Below, piece after piece: positions 8,274 through 16,656 of a stretch of DNA of 64,000 nucleotides (position 1 is its first letter; the number at the start of each line of letters is the position of its first letter). Under the pieces are notes generated by a model. That model did no database searches and was not told the origin of the DNA. It worked only from the letters and a program-made list of their open reading frames with translations. The stretch spans positions 78,988 to 142,987 of the forward strand of contig NZ_BRVN01000009.1 of the NCBI RefSeq assembly GCF_026011735.1, given 5' to 3'. The translations under genes were made by a program, and so were the position numbers. The DNA is from Dietzia sp. NCCP-2495 (lineage in GTDB: Bacteria; Actinomycetota; Actinomycetes; Mycobacteriales; Mycobacteriaceae).

Positions 8274-8295
8274 GGGGAGGGAGGGAGGGAGGGAG
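8274..8295 (+). repeat. G-run array (possible G-quadruplex)
   Basis: Five consecutive runs of three or four G separated by single A residues lie immediately beyond the stop codon of the minus-strand MBL gene. The pattern fits a G-quadruplex on the plus strand; any role in ending transcription is speculation. Confidence 0.5.
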
Positions 8296-9129
8296 TTAGG
8301 GGTCGCGGCGGTCGAGGTAGCGGAGCGCCACCTTGGTCGACTGCTCCGCGACCTTGAGCAGGAACGGCGAGACGTCGCGGTAGATGTGCTGCGTGATCGC
8401 CTCGGCGTCGGCATCGCGGCCCAACTCTGCGCGCGCGGCGATGATCTGGTCCAGCCGATCCCGCCGGTGCTGGCCGAGGACCTGGGCGGCGCGGCCGGTG
8501 TTCTCGACGTCCGGCCCGTGACCGGGGATCCCGATGACCCCGTCGGCGCGGGCGGCGAGGCGGTCCATGCTATCCAGGTAATCGCCGAGGTCGCCGTCGG
8601 TCGAGTCGAGCACCGTGGAATCCCGGCCCAGGATCGTGTCGCCCAACACCACACAGTCGGCCGGCGCGGTGAAGCCGGTCCCCGCGGAGCGAACCTCCAG
8701 GCTCACCGAGTCAGCAGTGTGACCCGGCGTGGCCAGCACGATGATGTCCAGACCGGCGGCGTGCACCTCGTCGTCGTCGACCAGTGGTTCGGCATCACGG
8801 CAGAAGCGCTCCTCGACGGCTCGCACGGGCGCCGGGGTGAACTCGCGCAGCAGGTCGATGCCGTCGGTGTGGTCGCCATGACGGTGCGTGACGAGGATCA
8901 GTTCGATCTCGCCCACGATGGCGGCGATGCGCTCGGCATGCGCGCGGTCGTCGGGCCCGGGGTCCACGACCACACAGGTCGTCGACCCCGGCGCCCGCAG
9001 GACGACCGTGTTGGTGCCCTCGAACGTCATCTCCGACGGGTTGTCGCAGAGGATGACCCCCGCGAGAGAGGTGACCGGGCGCAGCGTCTCGTACGCCGGG
9101 AACTCGATCGGGGACAGACCTGCAGACAC
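8296..9129 (-). CDS. MBL-fold metallohydrolase
   Basis: 277-residue metallo-beta-lactamase-fold hydrolase, in the Rv3677c position. The zinc-binding HxHxDH motif is THRHGDHTDGIDLL; further ligands are likely the His in LATPGHTADSV, the Asp in DCVVLGDTILG and the His in GIPGHGPD. The C-terminal helical part (LGQHRRDRLDQIIAARAE) resembles LACTB2-like members, some of which are nucleases; the substrate here cannot be deduced. Just 5 nt separate it from the upstream RidA gene, forming a small operon with DUF4177. Confidence 0.88.
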   Translation of the reverse strand: MSAGLSPIEFPAYETLRPVTSLAGVILCDNPSEMTFEGTNTVVLRAPGSTTCVVVDPGPDDRAHAERIAAIVGEIELILVTHRHGDHTDGIDLLREFTPAPVRAVEERFCRDAEPLVDDDEVHAAGLDIIVLATPGHTADSVSLEVRSAGTGFTAPADCVVLGDTILGRDSTVLDSTDGDLGDYLDSMDRLAARADGVIGIPGHGPDVENTGRAAQVLGQHRRDRLDQIIAARAELGRDADAEAITQHIYRDVSPFLLKVAEQSTKVALRYLDRRDP

Positions 9130-9134
9130 GGTGA

Positions 9135-9614
9135 CTACCCCTCGACCTCGACGATCAACTCGACCTCGACCGGGGCATCGAGCGGCAGCTCCGACACCCC
9201 GACGGCCGACCGGGCGTGGACCCCGGCGTCGCCGAAGATCTCCCCCAGCACATCGGACGCGCCGTTGATCACGGCCGGCTGTCCGTTGAATCCCGGGGCC
9301 GAGGACACGAAGCCCACGACCTTGACGATCCGTACCACCGCGTCGATGCCCACGAGTCCGTCGACCGCGGCGAGCGCGTTGAGCGCACAGGCCCGCGCCA
9401 GCTCGGCGGCACGCTCCGGCGTGACCTCCGCACCGACCTTGCCCGTCGCGGCCAGCGCACCGTCGATCACGGGCAACTGGCCCGAGGTGTACACGTACGC
9501 GCCGGTCCGCACCGCAGGCGCGTAGTTGGCGACCGGCGGCACGACCGTCGGCAGCTCCAGACCCAGCTGCTCGAGCTTGCGGGACCAGTAGCCGCCCGCC
9601 TCGGTCTCGCCCAT
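9135..9614 (-). CDS. RidA/YjgF-family protein
   Basis: 159-residue RidA-like protein (Rv3678c position). The family hydrolyses reactive enamine/imine intermediates from PLP enzymes. Recognisable parts are AYVYTSGQLPVIDG, ALNALAAVDGLVG and the end RSAVGVSELPLDAPVEVELI, which contains the R-x-A-V-G-V stretch of the family ligand pocket. The length slightly exceeds canonical RidA (about 130), with an extra N-terminal helix, as in the actinobacterial subgroup. Start ATG 9614 overlaps the DUF4177 stop (ATGA). Confidence 0.88.
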   Translation of the reverse strand: MGETEAGGYWSRKLEQLGLELPTVVPPVANYAPAVRTGAYVYTSGQLPVIDGALAATGKVGAEVTPERAAELARACALNALAAVDGLVGIDAVVRIVKVVGFVSSAPGFNGQPAVINGASDVLGEIFGDAGVHARSAVGVSELPLDAPVEVELIVEVEG

Positions 9615-9784
9615 CAGAACTGACGCTTCAGATAGGCGACGTGCTGCTCGCCCGTGGGACCGGGCAGCACGGAGACCAGCTCCCAGCCGTCGGCACCCCA
9701 GGTGTCGAGGATCTGCTTGGTGGCGTGCGTGAGAAGGGGAACGGTCGAGTACTCGAACCGGGGACGGTCAGTGGCTTCGCTCAT
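9614..9784 (-). CDS. DUF4177 small protein
   Basis: 56-residue protein matching DUF4177: short beta strands around FEYSTVPLL, a helix THATKQILDTWGADGWEL and a strand VAYLKRQF. It corresponds to Rv3678A. Function unknown. ATG 9784 gives the family length, and the gene overlaps RidA by one ATGA, so the two are translated together. It is divergent from the BagA-like gene, with the shared promoter gap at 9785-9938. Confidence 0.82.
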   Translation of the reverse strand: MSEATDRPRFEYSTVPLLTHATKQILDTWGADGWELVSVLPGPTGEQHVAYLKRQF

Positions 9785-9938
9785 ACCCACCACTGTAGGT
9801 AAGCCGCACCGGACCTGCGACCAGACCTCCGGCGGGACCGGGGACCGGACCTCCAGCGAGCGTCGCGACCCGAGCAGCATTCGACCGCACACAGGGAGTC
9901 CCCCGCGCGCGGCAGGTGATGACCTTAGGCTGGAGCGT

Positions 9939-10994
9939 ATGCCGACCACTGAGAGTCCGGGCCGCCAGGTGCCCCGGCCCACCATCGCTGACGATCTGTC
10001 GACCGGCTGGTCCGCCGACGCGGCGCGTGCCGACCTGCACTACGTGTCCGGGAAGGGCGGGACCGGCAAGACGACGGTCGCTGCCGCACTCGCGCTCTCG
10101 CTGGCGTCGACCGGCAAGAAGGTGCTCCTCGTGGAGGTCGAGGAGCGGCAGGGCATCGCCCGGATCTTCGACCGCTCCCCGCTGCCGTACCGCGAGGAGC
10201 TCGTCGCCCGGGTCGACGGAGGTGGCCGGGTCTACGGCCTCGCGATCGACATCGAGGCCGCGATGCTCGACTATCTCGACACCTTCTACCACCTCGGCGT
10301 GGTGGGCAAGGTCATGAAGTCGGTCGGCGCGATCGAGTTCGCCACGACCATCGCGCCCGGCCTCAAGGACGTGCTGCTGACGGGGAAGATCTACGAGGTC
10401 GTCTCCCGCGAGAAGTCCAAGAAGGAGGTCGTCTACGACGCCGTGGTGGTGGACGCCCCGCCGACCGGCCGGATCGGCAAGTTCCTCGACGTGACCACCG
10501 CGATGGCCGACCTCGCCGGAGGTGGTGGTCCGATCCGTCGCCAGGCCGAGGCGGTGTCCGCTCTGGTGCACTCCGAGCGCACCGTGGTGCACCTGGTGAC
10601 GCTCCTGGAGGCGCTGCCGGTGCAGGAGACCATCGAGGCGATCGCCGAGCTCGAGGGCCACGGGCTGCGCCTGGGCCAGGTGATCATCAACCGCGCCGCG
10701 ACCCGGTACCTCGACGACGCCGCGCTCGAGCGCGTCGCCGAGGAGGACGTCGACGCCGAAGCCGTACTGGCGGGCCTGGAGGCCGCCGGTGTCGAGGTCG
10801 ACGACGAGGGACTGCAGGGACTCCTGGTGGAGACCATCGAACACGCGCGCGTCGCACGCGGTCAGCTCAACGCCGGCCAGACGCTCACATCGGCCGGATG
10901 CCCCACGCTCGTCCTGCCCGCACTGCCCCACGGTGTCGAGGTCACCGACCTGTACGACCTCGCCTCCGCCCTCGTCGACCAGGGAGTCCGCTGA
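9939..10994 (+). CDS. ArsA/GET3-like ATPase, subunit A (BagA/Rv3679 type)
   Basis: 351-residue deviant-Walker P-loop ATPase. The P-loop [15 protein letters not shown] has the signature lysine of the ArsA/GET3/MinD class; switch II is [11 protein letters not shown]. It pairs with the next gene, one base after its stop, as Rv3679 and Rv3680 do in M. tuberculosis, where the pair is described as a cytosolic ATPase complex needed for tolerance to stress during glycerol metabolism. No arsenical pump is adjacent, so an arsenite role is not supported. ATG 9939 follows GGAG. Confidence 0.85.
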   Translation: MPTTESPGRQVPRPTIADDLSTGWSADAARADLHYVSGKGGTGKTTVAAALALSLASTGKKVLLVEVEERQGIARIFDRSPLPYREELVARVDGGGRVYGLAIDIEAAMLDYLDTFYHLGVVGKVMKSVGAIEFATTIAPGLKDVLLTGKIYEVVSREKSKKEVVYDAVVVDAPPTGRIGKFLDVTTAMADLAGGGGPIRRQAEAVSALVHSERTVVHLVTLLEALPVQETIEAIAELEGHGLRLGQVIINRAATRYLDDAALERVAEEDVDAEAVLAGLEAAGVEVDDEGLQGLLVETIEHARVARGQLNAGQTLTSAGCPTLVLPALPHGVEVTDLYDLASALVDQGVR

Positions 10995-10995
10995 T

Positions 10996-12105
10996 ATGGC
11001 CGGCCGTCTCGATATCGCCGCACTGCTCACCGATTCCAAGACCCGAGTGGTGGTGTGCACCGGCGCCGGCGGAGTGGGTAAGACCACCACCGCCGCGGCC
11101 GTCGGACTCCGCGCCGCCGAACTCGGCCGCCAGACCGTGGTGCTCACCATCGACCCTGCCCGCCGGCTCGCCCAGGCCCTCGGGATCGACGAGCTGTCCA
11201 ACGAGCCCTCGCCTGTCGACCTGGACCCCGAGTACACCGAGGCCGGCGGATCACTCCACGCGATGATGCTCGACATGCGCCGCACCTTCGACGAGCTGGT
11301 GACCGCCAACACCACGCCCGAGAAGGCCGAGTCGATCCTGGGTAATCGCTTCTACAAGACGATGGTCACCTCCTTCGCCGGGACGCAGGAGTACATGGCC
11401 ATGGAGAAGCTCGGGCAGCTGCTCGACGATTCGACCTGGGACCTCGTCGTCGTCGACACCCCTCCGTCCCGCAACGCACTCGACTTCCTCGACGCCCCAA
11501 GCCGACTCGGGGCGTTCCTCGACAGCCGGCTCATGCGGCTGCTGTCCGCGCCCGGACGCGGCGTCGGGCGGCTGGTGACCGGCGCGATGAGCACCGCGAT
11601 GCGCGGCGTGTCCACGGTCGTGGGGTCCTCCATGCTCGCCGACGCCTCCGAGGTGGTGGTGGCGCTGGACTCCACGTTCGGCGGGTTCACGGCCCGCGCC
11701 GCCCGCACCCAGGCCATCCTGCGCCGCAAGGGCACCGAGTTCCTGGTGGTCTCCTCCGCCGAGCGGCCCGCACTGCGGGAAGCCGCGTTCTTCGCCGAGC
11801 GACTGGCCGAGGAGAACATGCCGCTCTCGGGCGTCGTGATCAACCGGACGCACCCGCGACTGTCCGACCTCAGTGCCGAGCAGGCGGGGTCGGCCGCGGA
11901 CCGGATCGCCGACGCCCATCCCGAGGCCGGGGCGGTGCTCCGCATCCACGAGGACCGCGCGCGCACCGCACGTCAGGAGCTGCGACTGCTCGAGTCGTTC
12001 ACCGACACGCACCCGGACGTGAAGATCGTCGGTGTGCCGTCGCTGCCGTTCGACATCTCCAATCTGGAGGCCCTGCGGTCGGTGGGCGACCAGCTCTGCG
12101 GCTGA
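10996..12105 (+). CDS. ArsA/GET3-like ATPase, subunit B (BagB/Rv3680 type)
   Basis: 369-residue partner ATPase. The P-loop is [16 protein letters not shown]: the second Walker lysine is kept but the signature lysine position is Ala, unlike subunit A. Switch regions are [13 protein letters not shown] and [17 protein letters not shown] hydrophobic, Gly-rich stretch (residues ~175-215) may be a membrane- or client-contacting helical region. The ATG starts 1 nt after the BagA-like stop. The asymmetry suggests a heteromer with one canonical intersubunit lysine. Confidence 0.85.
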   Translation: MAGRLDIAALLTDSKTRVVVCTGAGGVGKTTTAAAVGLRAAELGRQTVVLTIDPARRLAQALGIDELSNEPSPVDLDPEYTEAGGSLHAMMLDMRRTFDELVTANTTPEKAESILGNRFYKTMVTSFAGTQEYMAMEKLGQLLDDSTWDLVVVDTPPSRNALDFLDAPSRLGAFLDSRLMRLLSAPGRGVGRLVTGAMSTAMRGVSTVVGSSMLADASEVVVALDSTFGGFTARAARTQAILRRKGTEFLVVSSAERPALREAAFFAERLAEENMPLSGVVINRTHPRLSDLSAEQAGSAADRIADAHPEAGAVLRIHEDRARTARQELRLLESFTDTHPDVKIVGVPSLPFDISNLEALRSVGDQLCG

Positions 12106-12109
12106 GCGG

Positions 12110-12210
12110 GGGCCGGGCTGGGGTCGGGGTCTGGCCGGGCAGTCTGGCCGGGCTGGGTTCTGACCCGGCATGGTCGGGGTCGGGTCTGGCCCGGCCCGGG
12201 ACGGGCTGAC
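12110..12210. repeat. Degenerate GGGTCTGGCC-type repeats
   Basis: The stretch after the BagB-like stop is a run of degenerate direct repeats around GGTCTGGCCGGGC, TCTGGCCGGGCTGG and GTCTGGCCCGGC. No gene is visible. It may form several alternative hairpins between convergent genes. Confidence 0.5.
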
Positions 12211-12293
12211 CGCCCGAGGCGTGCCGAAATGCCGGACGCGGCCCCAAGCGTCAGCTGCGGACCGCGTGTGCGGTCACAACAGGTCAGTCGGCC

Positions 12294-12345
12294 GGCGCCG
12301 GCGCCGGCGCTGGCGCCGGCACTGGCGCCGGCACTGGCGCCGACG
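12294..12345. repeat. GGCGCCGGCACT minisatellite
   Basis: Tandem repeats of a 6- to 12-bp unit built from GGCGCC plus GGCACT or GGCGCT, followed by GACGACGG. It sits just past the stop of the WhiB4-like gene, between convergent genes. Copy number is likely variable by slippage. Confidence 0.8.
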
Positions 12346-12362
12346 ACGGTGGATGCCGGTGG

Positions 12363-12740
12363 TCAGTAGACCGTGGAGTGACGCTCGATCTGCTGGGCGA
12401 AGAAGTCCGCCCAGGACCGAACCTCGGGATGCTGCTTGAGCAGGGCGCGACGCTGACGCTCGGTCATACCGCCCCACACGCCGAACTCCACGCGGTTGTC
12501 CAGCGCGTCGGCACGGCACTGGAGCAGTACCGGGCAGTGACGGCAGATTGACGCGGCCTTGCGCTGAGCTGCTCCACGGACGAACAGCTCGTCTGGATCG
12601 ATGTCCTTACACCGGGCCTGAGAGACCCATTCCTGGCGCCCCTCCCCGATGATCGTCTCCTCGGAGCCCAGTGGATTGCTTGTTCCGGGGCGGACCCCGT
12701 TGTCGGAGGAGCGGGAAGTCCCGGGAAGGGTGGCCGTCAT
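12363..12740 (-). CDS. whiB4: WhiB-family iron-sulfur regulator (WhiB4-like)
   Basis: 125-residue WhiB-like protein. The four cluster cysteines are in QARCKDID, ICRHC and LLQCRAD (C...C-x2-C-x5-C), followed by the family turn GVWGGMTERQR and a basic helix RRALLKQHPEV. Location between the BagAB pair and ponA2 matches whiB4 (Rv3681c), an oxygen- and NO-sensing regulator in M. tuberculosis. ATG 12740 (MTATLPG) is chosen; the longer upstream frame is weakly supported. It is divergent from ponA2. Confidence 0.9.
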   Translation of the reverse strand: MTATLPGTSRSSDNGVRPGTSNPLGSEETIIGEGRQEWVSQARCKDIDPDELFVRGAAQRKAASICRHCPVLLQCRADALDNRVEFGVWGGMTERQRRALLKQHPEVRSWADFFAQQIERHSTVY

Positions 12741-13000
12741 CGATTTACCCCTGTCTGCATGGAACCGCGAGCGATCTCCTCGCACACGGCTCCGGCCTTC
12801 TGGACCCACCCGGCGCGGCAGGCCCACCGTGTCCGCCGGGTCTCCCTCGGGACCGACACTGTGATGCCGGTCTCATTTCCGGGGAAAACCCGCGCGTTCC
12901 CTCATATTGTTACCGCAGTCACACTACGGAAGTAAAGAGTTGGATCCGGAACCGGCCGCGACGGGTGGCCACGTGGGGGTGGTCACGTACCCTTGGGCGC

Positions 13001-15391
13001 GTGTCAGCTATGAGTTCGCTCGGGAAGCTGGTCGCGACCTGCGTCGCGGCCGGAGTGGTGACGGCCGGGGCGATGTTCCCCCTCGCGGGGGCCGCGGGAC
13101 TCGCGTCGAACAAGATGGCCGACTCCCTCGCCGGGACCTCAGCCGACCTCATCAAGGGCGACCTGCCCTCGATCTCCACCGTCACCGACGTCCACGGGGA
13201 GCCGATCGCCTGGCTCTACGACCAGCAGCGGGTGCTCGTCCCGAGCAACGAGATCTCGCAGAACATGAAGCTGGCGATCATCGCGATCGAGGACCGGCGC
13301 TTCGCCGACCACAACGGGGTGGACTGGCGCGGTACCGTGCGTGCCGCCCTCACGAACTTCACCTCAGGCGATGTCGAGCAGGGCGCTTCGACGATCGACC
13401 AGCAGCTGGTGAAGAACTACCAGTTCCTCGTCTCCGCCCAGAACGACGCGGAGCGCAGAGCAGCTGTAGAGACCACTCCCGCCCGGAAGCTCAAAGAGAT
13501 CCGGATGGCGCTCACCCTCGATGGCGAGATGGGCAAGGACGAGATCCTCTCCAAGTACCTCAACCTCATCTCGTTCGGCAACGGCGCGTTCGGGATCCAG
13601 ACCGCCGCCCAGACCTACTTCGGGGTCAACGCCGCCGATCTGACGGTCCCCCAGTCCGCGATGCTCGCGGGCATGGTGCAGTCCACCAGTAGATTCAACC
13701 CCTACACCAACCCGGAGGACACCAAGAACCGACGGGACACGGTCATCCAGACGATGGTCGACACCGGTGCGATCACTGCCTCCGAGGGAGACCAGTACAA
13801 GGCGGAGCCACTCGGCGTCCTCGACACGCCGAAGTCGCTGCCCCGCGGATGCATCACCGCCGGAAACCGCGGCTTCTTCTGTGACTACGTGCTGCAGTAC
13901 CTCGACGAGAACGGACTCAGTCGCACCATGGTCGAGGAGGGCGGGTACACGATCCGCACAACTCTCGACGAGAACGTGCAGGCCAACGTCGAGCGGGCGC
14001 TCGACACCTTCGGCAATCCGAGCGCCGAGGGTGTGGCCGAGGTGATGAGCGTCGTGCGACCGGGCAAGGACTCGCACAAGGTCGTCGCCATCGCCTCGAG
14101 CCGCGACTACGGACTCGAGCTCGGCGACAGCCAGACCGTGCAGCCGCAACCGTTCTCCATGGTCGGCGACGGCGCCGGCTCGGTGTTCAAGATCTTCACC
14201 GTCGCTGCCGCGATGGAGAAGGGGATGGGGACCAACACCTCCCTCGCCGTCCCCAATCGGGTCCAGGTCTCGGGCCTGGGTGTCGGCGGCGCGCGCGGCT
14301 GCCCGCCCGGCATGTACTGCGTCGAGAACGCCGGTTCCTATCCGTCCTCCCTGTCGGTCACCGACGCGCTCGCCCAGTCCCCCAACACCACGTTCGTCAA
14401 CCTGATCAAGGACGTCGGCGTGGCCCCCACAGTGGACATGGCCGTACGCCTGGGCATGCGCTCGTACGAGCGCAAGGGCACCGCCGCCGACGGTGACTCG
14501 CTCGCCAACTTCGTCAAGAAGAACAACATGGGGTCGTTCACTCTCGGCCCCACCGCGGTGAACGCGCTCGAGTTGTCCAACGTCGGCGCCACGCTCGCCT
14601 CCGGCGGGGTGTGGTGTCCCCCGAGCCCCATCGAGTCGATCACCGACCGCAGCGGCAGCCCCGTCGAACTCAACGAGCCGGAATGCGAGCAGGTCGTGGA
14701 AGAGGGCCTCGCCAACACTCTCGCCGTTGCCATGTCCAAGGACTCGGCAGCCGGTGGTACGGCGGCGGACGCCGCGGCCGGTGCGGGTTGGGGCCAACCG
14801 ATGTCCGGCAAGACGGGTACCACCGAGGCCAACCGCTCCTCCGCGTTCCTCGGGTTCACGAACACCTACGCCGCCGCCGTCTACGCCTTCAACGACGGCA
14901 CCACGACCACCGAACTGTGCACCAGCCCGCTCCGCCAGTGCTCGTACGGCAACCTTTACGGCGGTATGGAACCGGCCCAGACCTGGTACTCAGCCTTCTC
15001 CCCGATCTCCGACGTCTTCGGCCCCGTCCAACTGCCCGCGCCTGACCCCGCCTACCAGAGCGGAACGTCCGGTAACGGGGTCCCCGACGTCGAGGGCATG
15101 AGCCAGTCGGCCGCGACGTCTCTGCTCACCAACGCCGGCTTCATCGTCGACACCCAGTTCGTGGCCGGGAGCGGACGCCCCTACGGCACGGTGCTGGGCA
15201 CCATCGGCGGATCCGGGATCCCCGGGTCCCAGATCACGCTGCAGGTCGCCGACGGCTCGGGCAGCAGCGGCGGCGGTGGAGCCGGCGCAGGTGGCCGGGG
15301 CGCGACGGGCCCGGGCGCACCGGTCGGCGACGAGCCGATCGTGCTCGAGGTGCCCGGCCTAGCGCCGATCACCATCTCGCCGCCCAGATAG
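13001..15391 (+). CDS. ponA2: Bifunctional penicillin-binding protein (PonA2) with PASTA domain
   Basis: About 796 residues. One N-terminal transmembrane segment is followed by a GT51 transglycosylase (EDRRFADHNGVDWRG, GASTIDQQLVKN, RKLKEIRMAL and KDEILSKYLN) and a transpeptidase with SVFK, the SPN triad (AQSPNTTF) and KTGTTEAN. One PASTA domain (VPDVEGMSQSAATSLLTNAG) comes near residue 700, then a Gly-rich tail. It polymerises and cross-links peptidoglycan. The order whiB4-ponA2-metallophosphoesterase is as in M. tuberculosis. Start GTG 13001 (VSAMSS) is chosen, with ATG 13010 as an alternative; neither has a clear ribosome site. A longer frame reaches back to 12671 but is not convincingly coding. 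Confidence 0.92.
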   Translation: MSAMSSLGKLVATCVAAGVVTAGAMFPLAGAAGLASNKMADSLAGTSADLIKGDLPSISTVTDVHGEPIAWLYDQQRVLVPSNEISQNMKLAIIAIEDRRFADHNGVDWRGTVRAALTNFTSGDVEQGASTIDQQLVKNYQFLVSAQNDAERRAAVETTPARKLKEIRMALTLDGEMGKDEILSKYLNLISFGNGAFGIQTAAQTYFGVNAADLTVPQSAMLAGMVQSTSRFNPYTNPEDTKNRRDTVIQTMVDTGAITASEGDQYKAEPLGVLDTPKSLPRGCITAGNRGFFCDYVLQYLDENGLSRTMVEEGGYTIRTTLDENVQANVERALDTFGNPSAEGVAEVMSVVRPGKDSHKVVAIASSRDYGLELGDSQTVQPQPFSMVGDGAGSVFKIFTVAAAMEKGMGTNTSLAVPNRVQVSGLGVGGARGCPPGMYCVENAGSYPSSLSVTDALAQSPNTTFVNLIKDVGVAPTVDMAVRLGMRSYERKGTAADGDSLANFVKKNNMGSFTLGPTAVNALELSNVGATLASGGVWCPPSPIESITDRSGSPVELNEPECEQVVEEGLANTLAVAMSKDSAAGGTAADAAAGAGWGQPMSGKTGTTEANRSSAFLGFTNTYAAAVYAFNDGTTTTELCTSPLRQCSYGNLYGGMEPAQTWYSAFSPISDVFGPVQLPAPDPAYQSGTSGNGVPDVEGMSQSAATSLLTNAGFIVDTQFVAGSGRPYGTVLGTIGGSGIPGSQITLQVADGSGSSGGGGAGAGGRGATGPGAPVGDEPIVLEVPGLAPITISPPR

Positions 15392-15419
15392 GTCGGCGCT
15401 TCGACGGTAAGCTGACCAG

Positions 15420-16412
15420 ATGCAGCGCCCGCCTCGAAAGTCCCGATTCACCGCACCCTCGTCGTCGTCGGCCGCCCGCGCGGCAGCGGTCCTCGCCGGT
15501 GTCGCCGTGGCCGGAACCGCGTACGCCAGCGGGTGGGAGCGCAACAATTTCGTCCTGCGCAGACAGACCCTCCCCATGCTGGCCCCGGGATCGCAGCCGC
15601 TGACGATCCTGCACATCTCGGACCTGCACATGATGCCGGGACAGAAGCGGAAGCAACAGTTCGTCGCCGCGTTGGAGGAGCTCGAGCCAGATCTGGTGAT
15701 CAACACCGGGGACAACCTGTCCAGCGAAAAGGCAGTGCCGTCGGTGGTCCAGGCTCTCGGCCCTCTGCTCTCCCGGCCGGGCGCGTTCGTGTTCGGCTCG
15801 AACGACTACTACGCGCCGGTCCCGAAGAATCCCCTCCCCTACATCGGAATCGGCACGAAGAAGCACTCTTCCGTCCCGTTGCCGTGGCGAGATCTCAAGG
15901 CGGCGTTCACCGAGCGTGGCTGGGTCGACGCCACGCACCGCCGCGCGGAGATCGTCGCGGACGGACGCCGGATCCTGGTGGCCGGTGTCGACGATCCCCA
16001 CATCGGTCGGGATCACTACAACGCGATCGCCGGACCCGCCGGGCCCGCCTTCGATCTGCGGATCGGCCTCGTGCACTCCCCCGAGCCGCGCGTCCTCGAC
16101 CGGTTCGACGAGGACGGTTACGACCTCGCCTTCGCCGGTCACACGCACGGCGGTCAGCTGTGCCTGCCCACAGGCGCCATCGTCACCAACTGCGGCATCG
16201 ACCGTTCACGGGTGTCGGGCCTGTCGGCATGGGGCCGGAACCTCGTGCTGCACGTGTCGGCAGGACTCGGGACCTCACCGTATGTCCCGCTCAGGACCTT
16301 CTGCCCGCCCGAGGCCACGCTGCTCGAACTGATAGCCGTGCCGGGCGGCGGGGACCACGAGGCGGAGGTGCCGGTGCCGCCGATCCACGAGCGCGTCCCG
16401 CAACCAGCCTGA
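15420..16412 (+). CDS. Metallophosphoesterase (calcineurin-like)
   Basis: 330-residue calcineurin-like phosphoesterase, Rv3683 position. An N-terminal signal anchor (ARAAAVLAGVAVAGTAYA) precedes the metal-binding motifs ILHISDLHM, INTGDN, GSNDYY (the usual GNHD replaced by SNDY) and FAGHTHGGQLC. Outward-facing location is likely. The substrate is unknown; relatives include UDP-diacylglucosamine pyrophosphatases and YkuE-type phosphodiesterases. The change from GNH to GSN removes a conserved His but is common in this subgroup, as far as I recall. Confidence 0.85.
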   Translation: MQRPPRKSRFTAPSSSSAARAAAVLAGVAVAGTAYASGWERNNFVLRRQTLPMLAPGSQPLTILHISDLHMMPGQKRKQQFVAALEELEPDLVINTGDNLSSEKAVPSVVQALGPLLSRPGAFVFGSNDYYAPVPKNPLPYIGIGTKKHSSVPLPWRDLKAAFTERGWVDATHRRAEIVADGRRILVAGVDDPHIGRDHYNAIAGPAGPAFDLRIGLVHSPEPRVLDRFDEDGYDLAFAGHTHGGQLCLPTGAIVTNCGIDRSRVSGLSAWGRNLVLHVSAGLGTSPYVPLRTFCPPEATLLELIAVPGGGDHEAEVPVPPIHERVPQPA

Positions 16413-16463
16413 CCCGATTTCGCGATTCAGGGACGAGGGCGCTAGAGTATCCATCGTTGTCAC

Positions 16464-16537
16464 CGGGGTATGGCGCAGTTTGGTAGCGTGCTTCGTTCGG
16501 GACGAAGAGGTCGTGGGTTCAAATCCCGCTACCCCGA
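16464..16537 (+). tRNA. tRNA-Pro (anticodon CGG)
   Basis: 74-nt cloverleaf: acceptor CGGGGTA / TACCCCG, D arm GCGC...GCGT, anticodon stem CTTCG / CGAAG with loop TTCGGGA (anticodon CGG), T arm GTGGG-TTCAAAT-CCCGC and discriminator A. CCA is not encoded. A strong terminator follows. Confidence 0.95.
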
Positions 16538-16542
16538 CAATG

Positions 16543-16585
16543 AGAAGTCCCAGGTCACTTCAGTGACCTGGGACTTCTGCTTTTT
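16543..16585 (+). terminator. Rho-independent terminator of tRNA-Pro
   Basis: A perfect 17-bp stem (AGAAGTCCCAGGTCACT and its complement) with a 2-nt nominal loop is followed by GC and TTTTT. It is the clearest intrinsic terminator in the window. Confidence 0.95.
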
Positions 16586-16656
16586 CATCGTGGCGTCGGC
16601 CACCTCTCGGCAGTTTTCCGACCCACTGCCTCCCGCGTCATCCGTAAGGTCTGGGT

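Noticed and set aside
9939..12105. Arsenite-pump ATPase (ArsA) operon
   Set aside because: No ArsB/ACR3 gene is adjacent and the position matches the Rv3679-Rv3680 pair; the real arsenic genes are at 49.5-52.5 kb.
12671..13000. N-terminal 110-residue extension of PonA2
   Set aside because: The translation is unlike any PBP N-terminus, overlaps the whiB4 gene and promoter region, and the membrane anchor begins right after GTG 13001.
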